From Symsagittifera roscoffensis (lineage: Eukaryota; Xenacoelomorpha; Acoela; Convolutidae): a DNA stretch of 62,000 nt. Within the stretch, counting starts at the first letter, position 1. Each line of letters begins with the position of its first letter. Below the pieces are notes generated by a model. It did no database searches, was not told where the DNA came from, and was given only the letters and a program-made list of their open reading frames with translations. This document shows, in pieces, positions 42,401 to 51,410 of this stretch. Both the position numbers and the translations under genes were made by a program. The DNA is taken from positions 19,269,789-19,331,788 of the forward strand of contig NC_087068.1 in NCBI RefSeq assembly GCF_963678635.1, in the 5' to 3' direction.

Positions 42401-43163
42401 GGAGGAGCATCATGTTGACACATGATGAGTTTCCCTGCCATCGCTTGCTGCAAACATGGTGGTATCCCGAGCGTAGTAATCTGGTGTTGATCTGGGACTC
42501 TGGAGAGCTGTTCTCCATGGGTTTACCAGACTCATCACGGCCCATAACAATAGTGATAGTGGGAGTTATGATGGCGATAAGATGGATGGAGGCTCATGTG
42601 AGAGAGAACATAGACAGGAAGCGCCAGCGAGAGAACAATTGCAGAAATTGGATTGTCTAAAAGACTTAGATCTTTTTGAGACAACGTGCAAGATTCTGAA
42701 AAAGATATGGGCAAGAATACGACTGACGCCATGGTTTAGAGCCAACATGACTGCATGGTTGTACGAGTATGCAAAAAAGCATATGTCGAAGCACAGCCGA
42801 GTGTATAGTGGGTATCAGTTGGACATTGGGGCAGGAGCTTTCAAGCGAGCTTTCGTGACTCATCGGAATGCAGTGAGCACCGCGGTGAAGAGAATTTCCA
42901 GGACAAGTGAACGTAGTGGAAAGGAAAAAGAAGAGATGTTGAAGGAAAATTTGGAGAGAAACGCGACGTTGTGTCTCCACAACAGCTTCTGCCGGAATAG
43001 AGAATCTAACGTGGATCCCCTACCTTGTTGTAAACAGAGGGTAGAAGAGCAGAAGTGTTGGAGGACTGCTTCCAACAGCGTCAGAATAGCTAACGATGTG
43101 TTGCAAGACACAAAAATTGAAAGTCCAGAGTCAATGTCACAGAAGGAGGAGATGGAGCATTGA
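39401..43163 (+). pseudogene. ORF-B: third long ORF of the retroelement, frameshifted
   Basis: Frames 39401-41434 (677 codons), 41370-42398, 42307-42660 and 42582-43163 overlap as one protein of ~1250 residues broken by three shifts. It starts 21 bp after ORF-A in a different frame. The N-terminal ~250 residues, a Ser/Glu-rich disordered stretch (~40080-40480) and a large helical C-terminal part are visible. The end contains a Cys-rich patch (Cys-Leu-His...Cys-Arg-Asn-Arg-Glu-Ser...Cys-Cys). I recognise no domain. A diverged relative lies at 17541-19910, so ORF-B is a conserved component of an element family and not a chance frame. The lower half of the region is better conserved between the two than the disordered part. 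Confidence 0.7.
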
Positions 43164-43206
43164 CAAATGGCCGAAAAACAAGACGCAAAAAGAGACGAAA
43201 TTAGAA

Positions 43207-44905
43207 GAACAGTAACGTTTTTGTCGACCCGATGTTGAAAAGACCACCAAAAGAACTGGCTTGGTAGAGACGGTGAAAAGCATGTAGAGCTCTGTTTAGA
43301 CGTTGGCCAGTCGTCTTAGAACTTAGCTTTATTTTCCGTCGATATGTATCTTCCGGGCGAATGTTACAATGATGTTTTTATGGCGCTCCTGGGTGGGCTT
43401 TTTTTTAGCATCATGACCGGCAGAACCGTTAACGAGCACTCCGCGCCGAGCGGATGCTCACATTAACGCCCTTAATAGGCCAAAACCGCCGGGGCGGAAG
43501 GGTAGTTTGGAACGCGGAAGCCTTCCGGATTACCATGAATAGCTTTTTAACCTAGTTAATACCAAAAATTCACGAACCAGGAAGGGTGGGGGGATTCGCG
43601 GTCCCGTCATCTTCTGAGTGGTCTGTGACCAAAAACACTTAAAGATATATATATAAAACCAAACAAAAAGTAGTATAGTACCCAAGAAAAACAAAAAACA
43701 TGAAAAATAACCAAAAAAAAAACGAAAAACAGTAAAAAAAAAAAAGTAAAAAAATCAGTAGAAATCATCAACCCCAGACAAGATGTGATCCGACCCTCCC
43801 GTTTGTTTTTGATAGATATATTGTTGTTACAGGCATTTATCTCAATCAGGATTGTAACGATCATTTTTGCAGCCCGTTTGTGAGGCTTGTACTGTAGGGT
43901 TGTTTGAGTATTTAAGCACGTTAATGCTAATTTGCGCTCAATCCGGAAGGTTCTGCTGATTTGCGCTCAATCCGGAGGGGTCTTGGGAGAAGACTGATCC
44001 GGCCAGCAGTACAAGGAGCAACAAGAAGGGGCTCAACAACAACAACAATCGACTGTTGGGAATCGTTAACAAGTTTTGTATCCCTTTTGGTACAAGAATT
44101 AAGATAGTAATCTGTGGGGGGCTCGACAGTGCTGCACTGTAGTGACCCTTCACCGAACTGCGAATATCTGAGTTAAGCACCTTAATTCGGATATTGAACA
44201 AACCCGGAGGGGTATAGTATACTAACATTATTACTTTTATAGCCCATATTAATACTCCTATATCGTTTTTCAGTGAAAAAACAAAGAAAAAATACCGGTT
44301 TTTAGGGTCAAAATAGCGATACTTTGATCCCCCCACAAATAGCAATTTTTGACATATCGATAATTTTTGAAACGGAAAAAAGCGCTAAATTAGTGCGTTA
44401 TATCGTAATTGCACTACTATAGTTGGTAGAACCGGTTAAGTTTAGTTTGGAAGTGGTTGGAACTATTTTGGTACCAAAAACCGAATTTTCGTGATTTTTG
44501 AGAAAACGGAAAACTATAAAATCAGAAATTTTTTTTGAAATTTTTGAGTTAGGACAGTAAAAATAGTTGTTCGGACAACGTCCAATAGTGAATCTACAGA
44601 TTCTAAAACCCGCTTCCCGAAAGCCTTCCGGGTTACAGAGAAATCGAACTTAACGTGTTTGATTAAGTGGATTCATCAATACGGAGGGGTCCAGGTAGCA
44701 TAGTTTTTCGCAAATTTTTTCCACTTAAGCGCTTTAGATCGGGTCTTTTGCATTGAACTAGAAGAGTATAGACCTTCTGAGCTCGGATCAAAAATTGTTA
44801 GGTCGAAAAGAACAAAATTGCAGAAAAAGTTAAGCGGAACCAATAAGAGAGAAATTTCTTGAATTGAGAAAAAAGACGTTTTGGTTAATAACTTTGGAAC
44901 TACTG
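43207..44905. repeat. LTR-like repeat segment B-C, right copy
   Basis: Near-identical to 22902-24603. It starts 43 bp after the ORF-B stop, preceded by a purine-rich tract (aaaaagagacgaaattagaa) that could be the polypurine tract priming plus-strand synthesis. This supports 43207 as the approximate start of the 3' LTR. Confidence 0.85.
43434..43459. other. Hairpin-forming block in the right LTR-like repeat
   Basis: Identical in structure to 23127-23152. Confidence 0.5.
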
Positions 44906-44917
44906 GACAGATCCTTT

Positions 44918-45613
44918 CAGAGGACCTTTCGAATTGGCTGTTTTGAACGAATAAGAGCGTTATTCGGACGATTGGACAAATAGTGAAGGCTGAAGGATTC
45001 GGAAATTCCTAAATTTTAAAAATTCGAATGGATGACGTAATAATTCTAAGAAAAACAGCCATTTTGGAAAAAAATATATATATAGACACAACAACATTAG
45101 TTGCGACGACGACAACAACGGAAAAACTGAGAATCAGAATCAAAGAAAAGTAGAAGAAGCAGAGACCGCTCCTAGTTGCAACTATTGTGCCGCTACAAAA
45201 GTTGCAAGGCCGTTGCGAACAACGGTGAAGGGTGTGAGACAGCCTTCTGGAATGAAAATAAAGGTCTTATTTCCCCGGATTCGAGAATCCGGAGGGGTCT
45301 CGGGATTTGGACTGAAACTGTTTTACATAAACTTTTAGCTTCCCTATTATGCCCTGAGTTGAATTTAACTAACATCTGAATAAATTTTGCAAGAATGAGA
45401 AGCTAGGAGTTGGGGGGGGGGGGGGGGAAGGGTTGATCCATCTTCGATGGAGATGATCATTTTTATCTACTGAACAAAAACAATAGTAATATAATAAGTA
45501 GTAGTAACCCTGTTTTTGGGAGTGACCTCGTGGTCTGGGGATACTGACACCCATCCATGAGTTCACTATTTCTGCATTTAATTAAGTTAATTTGAGCGTT
45601 CTGGTCGAAGCCG
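44918..45613. repeat. Repeat segment A, right copy
   Basis: Matches 22203-22901. It joins directly to the end of segment C, with the segment D sequence and the left half of the inverted-repeat element missing. It contains a run of about 16 G at 45412-45427 where the left copy has six. Confidence 0.85.
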
Positions 45614-45777
45614 GAGAACAGTAACGTTTTTGTCGACCCGATGTTGAAAAGACCACCAAAAGAACTGGCTTGGTAGAGACGGTGAAAAGCATGTAGATTT
45701 CTTTTTAGACGTTGGCCAGTCGTATTAGAATCTAGCTTTTTTTCCGTCGTTATGTATCTTCCGGGCGAATGTTACAT
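45614..45777. repeat. Repeat segment B, third copy (truncated)
   Basis: Matches the first ~165 bp of 22902 and 43207. It ends at cttccgggcgaatgttacat. The next bases continue to cccggaag, so the breakpoint forms a short palindrome. Confidence 0.85.
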
Positions 45778-46185
45778 TCTTCCCGGAAGGCTGGACACGT
45801 CGTCCAATTACCCTTCCTGGTTCTCGGGATTCGTGTTGTAACGATTGTAGCTGCACAATCGTTACAACTCGGATTGGTTTTCTGATTGTTGTTTTCTACT
45901 TCAACCTCGATCTGTCTCGCACAGTTTCCGTTCACCTTTCTCTTCAACGAATTTTGCTGTTGTCTCTTTTGCCATTTTCTTTTTAGTTGTCGCGAAATTT
46001 CGAAGTCATAACTTGTCTTTCTTTTCAAACCAAATTTCAAAAACTAATATGTCACACAAAAATTGACCATTCCTAATTCGTCAAACTGAACGACTAACAC
46101 CGCCAACTTTCTCGCTCAGCTGCTATAATAAAAGTTCGAATTCGAACTGCATTTTGATACATTCTGGTCGAATGTCACAAATTCC
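45778..46185 (-). repeat. Inverted half copy of the 870-bp element
   Basis: The minus strand encodes a 96-codon frame with Asn-Pro-Ser-Cys-Asn-Asp-Cys-Ala-Ala and a basic tail, related to the peptide encoded inside 21921-22790. The far end (46130-46185) is the reverse complement of 22145-22205. The frame is longer and less broken than in the other copies, so the family may once have encoded a small zinc-binding protein. Confidence 0.55.
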
Positions 46186-46441
46186 ACCTATGTTGGCCAG
46201 ACATTTCGATATTTATTCACGAGGGTCGATGAACACCGCAAAGAAGACTCCCCAGTAGGGAAACACTTGTTAGAATGTATTAAGAAGTTAGGCAGTACTT
46301 CCTTGCTGAAGTCGAGATTATAGACCAAACAGTCAACACTTAGAAGCAACTCATACTAGAGGCTTTGCATATTTGGAGGGAGAGGCCGAGAATCAACTCA
46401 CGCAATGAATTCAGGAGCCGGGAACTAACACTAGATCTATA
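46186..46441 (+). pseudogene. GIY-YIG endonuclease remnant of a second Penelope-like element
   Basis: The plus strand encodes Thr-Tyr-Val-Gly-Gln-Thr, then Arg-Val-Asp-Glu-His-Arg-Lys and, after frame breaks, Arg-Asn-Glu-Phe-Arg-Ser-Arg-Glu-Leu-Thr-Leu before a stop at 46441. These match the C-terminal domain of the minus-strand element at 46809-48356. The RT part is absent. The two copies are arranged tail to tail, ~370 bp apart. Confidence 0.8.
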
Positions 46442-46808
46442 GTCCATGTATAACATGGCTGAAAGTCAAAAACTGACATGTCAGAAGAAATTTTTGCTAA
46501 AAAGTAAATTTCAAACGTTTTCGCAACTATGTGCATCGTCAGGATTTTTACAATAAACTACTCTAAATGACGATAAAACATCAATTTACAAATGTTATTT
46601 ACAATAAATCACATACAATTTGGTTCTAAACCATCATGATAAAAAATTAGCCAATCACAGTTGACCTCTAAATTACTATTAAGATTAAAATACTTTTAAC
46701 CTCTAAAATTAATTAAACATTTTAAAATTAATTTGTCTGGAAGTTTCTGAGTCATAATTTCGATTTAGACATGTACGTTTTGAATAAAAAACCAAAAATA
46801 TTTTGGGA
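46442..46808. other. Spacer between the two Penelope-like ends
   Basis: AT-rich 3' flanks of both elements. It contains one copy of the cgaaaacgttt motif described separately. No gene is seen. Confidence 0.5.
46512..46550 (-). repeat. Penelope-associated motif, copy 1
   Basis: On the minus strand, ctgacga is followed 13 nt later by gaaaacgttt. The motif reappears on the plus strand at 48560-48603. CUGANGA...GAAA is the core layout of hammerhead ribozymes, which are known in Penelope-like elements. The helices are not convincing by eye. Confidence 0.4.
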
Positions 46809-48356
46809 CTAAATTTTCAGTGTTAACTCCCTGCTCCTAAACTCATCGCGCGTGTTCAAGCCCGGTTTCTCTTTCCTGATATGTATTGCCTCTAGTGTTA
46901 GCAATTTTGTTTGGTTGTTTGACCTATCTATAATTTCCCAACTAAGATCTGCGCTATTTCCCTCAAGTTGGCATTGCTGAAGGTGGAGGCCTACCGGTGA
47001 GTCTGCTTTCCTATGTTCCTCAATTCTAGTGGTCAAATGTCGAACAGTTTGTCCGACATAGGTGGAAGTGCATCCACTACATGACAGTTTATAAACCACT
47101 CTTGACTTGAGGTCATTAGAAAATGCTGACTTCAGTGATGGTAAACATGATTGTAGTTTTCTTGTGGTGAAAACCACTTGAACGTTCGTTAATTTTCGTA
47201 ACCTGTTAGCAAAATATTGGCTCTGGTTACCTCTATATTGCACCATCAGCATTGGGGGCTTTTCATCCTTTGGTGATTGAACTGACAAACCCCTGTCACT
47301 ATCCAGGGGCTTGCCTTTACCCTCGATGATCTTGCACAAGGCGTCTGAAGCCACCTTTGCGGACCAATTTTCAGGGTACTGATTTGTCAGCCATTGCGCC
47401 CTATTAGTTTCCATAGCCTTATCAAATTGCTCCCAGCTAGATGTACTCCTAAAAACCCTGTGTACAGTGCCTTGGATAACACTACGCTTATACTGAGTTG
47501 GGGCGCAGCTTCTATAGTTCAGTATAGTCCCTGTATCTGTTGGTTTTTGATACCAACTGCAAGTTACACGCCTATCCTGCGATATATTTATGTTCAAATC
47601 CAGGAACGGCAAATTCCCCTCCGAATTAGTTTTCTCTAGAGTGAACTGCAAATTTGGATGAAGAGAATTGGCGGCATCGAGAAGACAACTCGGCTCCCCT
47701 CTGACTGTTCTAACAATGTCATCCACATACCTGAGGAACAATTTCACCTGGGGAGTATCCTTCTCCTTGTTCTTAGCTCGGCAGCAGCTTTCACAGTACC
47801 AGACTATCTCGGTTATTGATGCGTATACGTCATCGGATTTTTTTCCGCATTTTAGATGATACCAGTTTCGGCAACACTCGCATTCAACCCCCTTTGATCT
47901 ATATGTGACTTTCCTGCTGCAACATGGGCACAAGCCGTTTTTGTCATTAATTTGCTGTACCCCCGTTCCCACCGGTATTTGTTGTCGTAGAGCAAATTCG
48001 TATTCTTTCAGCCATAAGTTTGCCAGAATTACAGCGAGGGACGCTCCCATTGCTAAACCATCAACTTGTACATACCATGAATCATTACACTTGAAATACA
48101 CTTTGCTGACCGCCATATTCAAAAGCCTTTTCATGGTTGCTCTTTGAATTTCAGGAGGAGACTCCTGGCTGTACAGCTTCTGTAAAGCAATTTCAATTGC
48201 CTCCTTCAGGGGAACGTTGGTGTACAAACTTTTCACATCAAGAGATATTATGGTTTCATCCGGATCTAGAGGAATGTTTTCTATTTTTTCTCTAGCCTCT
48301 TTAGTATTGGTTTCTATATTTGCTCCATCGATGTTGTCAAAAAACTTCGCAAGCAT
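46809..48356 (-). CDS. Penelope-like RT with GIY-YIG endonuclease and an inserted PHD finger
   Basis: 515 codons, uninterrupted. RT motif A is Leu-Asp-Val-Lys-Ser-Leu-Tyr-Thr-Asn-Val (Asp40). Motif B is Met-Gly-Ala-Ser-Leu (103-107). Motif C is Tyr-Val-Asp-Asp (Asp212, Asp213). Residues 143-191 form a full Cys4-His-Cys3 PHD finger: Cys143/146, Cys159/162, His167/Cys170 and Cys188/191, with Trp186 before the last pair. It lies between motifs B and C. The C-terminus is a GIY-YIG nuclease (Tyr422, Tyr-Val-Gly-Gln-Thr at 433-437, Arg444, Glu489) with the Cys426/Cys429 and His448/His458 set typical of Penelope endonucleases. Such proteins copy element RNA at a nicked target. The N-terminal RT region is missing: a stop and a 22-bp palindrome lie just upstream, so the copy is 5'-truncated. 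No intron or internal stop is seen. Confidence 0.9.
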   Translation of the reverse strand: MLAKFFDNIDGANIETNTKEAREKIENIPLDPDETIISLDVKSLYTNVPLKEAIEIALQKLYSQESPPEIQRATMKRLLNMAVSKVYFKCNDSWYVQVDGLAMGASLAVILANLWLKEYEFALRQQIPVGTGVQQINDKNGLCPCCSRKVTYRSKGVECECCRNWYHLKCGKKSDDVYASITEIVWYCESCCRAKNKEKDTPQVKLFLRYVDDIVRTVRGEPSCLLDAANSLHPNLQFTLEKTNSEGNLPFLDLNINISQDRRVTCSWYQKPTDTGTILNYRSCAPTQYKRSVIQGTVHRVFRSTSSWEQFDKAMETNRAQWLTNQYPENWSAKVASDALCKIIEGKGKPLDSDRGLSVQSPKDEKPPMLMVQYRGNQSQYFANRLRKLTNVQVVFTTRKLQSCLPSLKSAFSNDLKSRVVYKLSCSGCTSTYVGQTVRHLTTRIEEHRKADSPVGLHLQQCQLEGNSADLSWEIIDRSNNQTKLLTLEAIHIRKEKPGLNTRDEFRSRELTLKI

Positions 48357-48369
48357 TTTGTTAAGATGC

Positions 48370-48417
48370 TTAGTTTTTTTGTACTTTCATTTTATAATGA
48401 AAGTACAAAAAAACTAA
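48370..48417. repeat. Perfect 22-bp palindrome with a 4-nt loop
   Basis: Arms 48370-48391 and 48396-48417 are perfectly complementary around ttat. It lies 14 bp upstream of the Penelope-like ORF start, at the point where the coding sequence is truncated. Confidence 0.95.
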
Positions 48418-48559
48418 ATATTCTCAGAAATTTACAGGAAAATGTTATTAAATATACAGAATTAAATATTATTTTCATTTTTTCAGATCTTGATCGTTTT
48501 GTAAAAATATTGTAAAATTTATTAAAATTGTAAAATTATTAAAATTGTATTAAAATTGT

Positions 48560-48603
48560 AAAATTTTAATCGTGATGATGCACAAAATGTGCGAAAACGT
48601 TTA
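48560..48603 (+). repeat. Penelope-associated motif, copy 2
   Basis: gtgatga, a stem gcac...gtgc, then gaaaacgttt. It is inverted relative to copy 1. The two copies bracket the Penelope-like ORF. The first core base differs from the hammerhead consensus here. Confidence 0.4.
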
Positions 48604-48997
48604 AATTAACATTTTAAAGTTCTTATTTTTGCTAGGTTAAGAATAAGACCACTTCTCGAGTAAATGACAGATCGCTTTGTGGTGAAATGAGAAAAACTAT
48701 ATGAAAACAATTTAATTTTATTTGATTTAAATTTCTAACCATAACCATTGTTATTATATTGTTAATAAATCTATAACCAAGAAAAGTTGTGTGACTTACA
48801 CTTGCTTAATAATGTTAGTTATCATTTTGCAATTAAAGTGTACATTTTTTTTCTTATTTGTTTCTAGGTTCAAATGTAATGCAACGGATTTGTTTGAAGA
48901 AAGGTCACGGGCTTTCTTTTCTTATTCAGGCTAGTAAAATATGTAGCAATTTTTTCACTATGTTATTATAATATCTAAGAAACTTCTAATGTTTTAG
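48604..48997. other. Intronic or upstream sequence of the host gene
   Basis: AT-rich. An exon-like block at 48896-48929 has splice signals but its phase does not fit the next exon. No gene is called. Confidence 0.4.
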
Positions 48998-49064
48998 GAT
49001 ATGCTAAACACAGGAAAAGCAACAGAAGACAACCGATTGCAGGAAGATAATTTATCAGACAGAG
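48998..49064 (+). CDS. Host gene, exon 1 seen
   Basis: Acceptor gttttag, donor gtgaaa, 67 nt, entered in phase 0, left with one base of a codon. It encodes Asp-Met-Leu-Asn-Thr-Gly and an acidic stretch. The Met at 49001 could be the start, or exons may precede it. The gene as a whole (48998-61001) has seven exons with matching phases, totals ~560 codons, and has no domain I recognise. Helical, hydrophobic stretches in exons 3 and 4 suggest a scaffold-type protein. Confidence 0.55.
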
Positions 49065-49358
49065 GTGAAACTGTAATCACCGCTGTCTTTCTGGTTGCTT
49101 TTGATTGAATATAATGATTTCGGATATAATAATTATCTTCATTAAAATCAAACAATTGGTTATTTTAACGTGGATCGCACCTATTAACGTTTATTCCCTC
49201 AATGGAGTATAAACAACTTATACATTATGTAAAAAAAATTCTTATTCTAGTCTCATCTTAATTAAGACGTGATCTATAAAAGACCAAAACGAAGTTCATG
49301 TAACTATCTCACATTTGAAGAATATTTTTTGTTATTAGTTACACAAGTCTCTGTTTAG

Positions 49359-49484
49359 AATGCTCTTGCGAAAAATGTGAAGAACTGTGTGAACTTTTCG
49401 ACATATTCGCCAGTCCAAGCACTGATGTGAGCACTAGCGATAAAGCGATTGCTTTAAATCTTTCTGGGCTGTGTCGAACATCAG
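49359..49484 (+). CDS. Host gene, exon 2
   Basis: Acceptor ctgtttag, donor gtaaga. The first two bases complete the Glu codon begun in exon 1. It contains a Cys cluster (Cys-x-Cys-x2-Cys-x3-Cys) and Ala-Leu-Asn-Leu-Ser-Gly-Leu-Cys. It leaves one base of a codon. The following intron of ~8.4 kb holds the LINE and the satellite. Confidence 0.65.
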
Positions 49485-49757
49485 GTAAGACTCAGCTTAT
49501 TTCAATCGATTTTATAAAGCTTGGAAAGCATTCTACTTCCTTAAAAGAAACATTTCCTCTCTTGCCGCTAAAAACATTAAGCTCAATGCGTATGTAGTAT
49601 ATGAAATATCTGTAATAAGTTATCCATCACCAGCTTGGTTTGCGATTAAAATCGAAAGTAAAGAGCTAGAAAGTGCTCAAAGGAAAGCAGGCTCAAAGGA
49701 AAGTGCTCAAAGGAAAATAGTTTCAGATACTTGAAATGTTTACCGGGGTAGCAATGG

Positions 49758-50351
49758 TTGCCCCGCGATAAAAAGTCCGACAGAAGATATCACTTGCTCA
49801 AGACATCATCTTCAAAAAATCTCCTGATTGCGGATTCTCAAGCACGCCATCTTGATTTTCCAAATTTCAATATCTTGTCCCTACCTGGGGCCCGAATTGG
49901 TGCGGTCCAAAACTTCTTACCCGAGAAAGACAAATTCAACATCATCGCTCTGCTCATCGGCGGAAACGACGCCTTCAACGGAAAAGACCCCTCCAGTATA
50001 CCTGCAGGCGACATTGCTCAAGAACTGTCGAAGCTAGCCGAGGAGCTGTGTGAACGAACCAAAAAAGTTTTCGTCATCGGAATCCCTCATCGTAGTGAGA
50101 ACCGAGCTCGATCTGCAAAAATAAACGAATTCCTAAGAAAGATAAAAGGAACTTGGAAGTTTAGAGGAGTGAGTGAAAAAATCCACAGCTCATATCATTT
50201 GAAAACTGACGAAGTGCACCTCAGTGAAGAAGGTCTGAAGGGCATTAAAAGTATTCTCAAGAATAAAACATTCGAACATCTGCAATACAGAAGGACATCT
50301 GGTATATTACGAGTGTCGTTTCAAGAACTGTCAGTGCCCCTATTAACGTAA
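49758..50351 (+). CDS. SGNH/GDSL-type esterase of the LINE
   Basis: 197 codons from a TTG; the true start is probably upstream or missing. SGNH blocks: '-Ala-Asp-Ser-Gln-' (Ser of block I at ~residue 27), Pro-Gly-Ala-Arg (block II), Gly-Gly-Asn-Asp (block III) and Asp-Glu-Val-His (block V, with both the Asp and His). All catalytic positions are therefore present, unlike in ORF-A. Esterase domains of this kind are known from CR1-like LINE proteins and can hydrolyse ester bonds of lipids or sugars. Their role in transposition is not settled. It ends 145 bp before ORF1. Confidence 0.75.
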   Translation: MPRDKKSDRRYHLLKTSSSKNLLIADSQARHLDFPNFNILSLPGARIGAVQNFLPEKDKFNIIALLIGGNDAFNGKDPSSIPAGDIAQELSKLAEELCERTKKVFVIGIPHRSENRARSAKINEFLRKIKGTWKFRGVSEKIHSSYHLKTDEVHLSEEGLKGIKSILKNKTFEHLQYRRTSGILRVSFQELSVPLLT

Positions 50352-50368
50352 GTAGAAATAGTGAACCG

Positions 50369-50463
50369 CAGGCCTCCCCTTTTCGGGAACCACCAGGTTT
50401 GTCTATTTCTTCTTTTTCCCCTGAGTGAGCCACAGGCCTCCCCTTTTCGGGAACCACCAGGTT
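50369..50463. repeat. Two 33-bp direct repeats between LINE ORFs
   Basis: caggcctccccttttcggga plus aaccaccaggttt occurs twice (50369 and 50431), 62 bp apart, in the gap between the esterase and ORF1. Confidence 0.9.
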
Positions 50464-50495
50464 TAACTGTTTTTCTATCCATAGTATAAGCAAAA

Positions 50496-51392
50496 ATGGG
50501 CAAAAACTGCAAAACATGTAAAAGAGGCTTTGCCGGCAACGAGAAAACATACACTTGTGTCGCATGCAACGCTCAAATGCATTTGGAACCAACTTGTGTT
50601 GGGTTGTCTCTAGTGGCCATAAATGGAATAAAAGAACTAGGGCCGAATGTCATGTTGCTTTGTAATACTTGTGTGCAAAATAATGAACGAGACAACTTTA
50701 TAAGATGCAAAACCCTGGCCAACATAGACGAGAAGCTCTCAAACATTGATGTAACTGAAAGCCTTAAAAGCATGGAAAGAAGACTTACCGATTTAGTAGA
50801 TCAAAAAATTGGAAATGCAATGAAAACGACATGCGATAAAGTGGAAAAAACTTATAGTGCCGTTGTAGCTGCTGAAACCACCACCCGGATAAATCAAGCT
50901 CAAACCACTCAACATGCTGCCAGATCTAACTCTGATCACAACATAAATCAAAGTTTTAGGATACAAGGGGTCAAAGAGGACCCTGAGAAAACAAAAGGAG
51001 AAAACCTTGTCACAACAAATGACGAAGTAAACGAAATACTAGACATAATTGGAGTGAAGCCGAAAATAATAGAACTAAAACGACTGGGAAAATTTGATCG
51101 TAATCGAATGAAGCCAAGAACACTGCTGGTAACTGTACCTAGCGAACATGAAGCACGACTAGTACTAGCAAAAAGCCGAGAAAAGCGAGAACAATTGGTC
51201 GAAAAAGAGGTCTACCTGCTACCAGCATTGACCAAAGAGAGTGCAATTAAAGAGAACGAAATCCTTAAGAAACGAAGACAACTACTAGATGAAGGCGTTC
51301 CTCGCGAAAAGCTGAAAATAAGGAATCTAGAATTGTTCAATGATGGTGTGAAAGTAACTATTGACACTGAAGTTCAGGAACCCCAGCATTGA
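50496..51392 (+). CDS. LINE ORF1 protein with an N-terminal PHD-type finger
   Basis: 298 codons, intact. Residues 4-65 hold Cys-x2-Cys, Cys-x2-Cys, His-x4-Cys and Cys-x2-Cys, a PHD-like set found in ORF1 proteins of CR1-type elements. A coiled coil follows (~70-120). The C-terminal half has the alternating basic, RRM-like and helical character of LINE RNA-binding proteins (Lys-Arg-Leu-Gly, then Arg-Thr-Leu-Leu-Val). It is thought to bind element RNA as a chaperone. Start ATG at 50496. Confidence 0.8.
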   Translation: MGKNCKTCKRGFAGNEKTYTCVACNAQMHLEPTCVGLSLVAINGIKELGPNVMLLCNTCVQNNERDNFIRCKTLANIDEKLSNIDVTESLKSMERRLTDLVDQKIGNAMKTTCDKVEKTYSAVVAAETTTRINQAQTTQHAARSNSDHNINQSFRIQGVKEDPEKTKGENLVTTNDEVNEILDIIGVKPKIIELKRLGKFDRNRMKPRTLLVTVPSEHEARLVLAKSREKREQLVEKEVYLLPALTKESAIKENEILKKRRQLLDEGVPREKLKIRNLELFNDGVKVTIDTEVQEPQH

Positions 51393-51410
51393 CTAGGATT
51401 CCTCAACATT

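Larger units (their letters stand above)
22203..45777 (+). mobile_element. ~23 kb Ty3-type LTR retroelement, inactive
   Basis: Between the repeats at 22203-24603 and 43207-45777 lie, in Ty3 order, Gag, protease, RT, RNase H and integrase, followed by two extra long ORFs (A and B). Integrase after RNase H and a GPF-type motif after integrase define the Ty3/gypsy group. The length is several times that of a typical Ty3 element. In-frame stops and about eight frameshifts show that this copy cannot encode working enzymes. The extra ORFs occupy the position of env in retrovirus-like elements but show no membrane segments. Confidence 0.85.

Noticed and set aside
48896-48929. Exon upstream of exon 1
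   Set aside because: Good acceptor and donor, but no frame connects to exon 1 without a stop.
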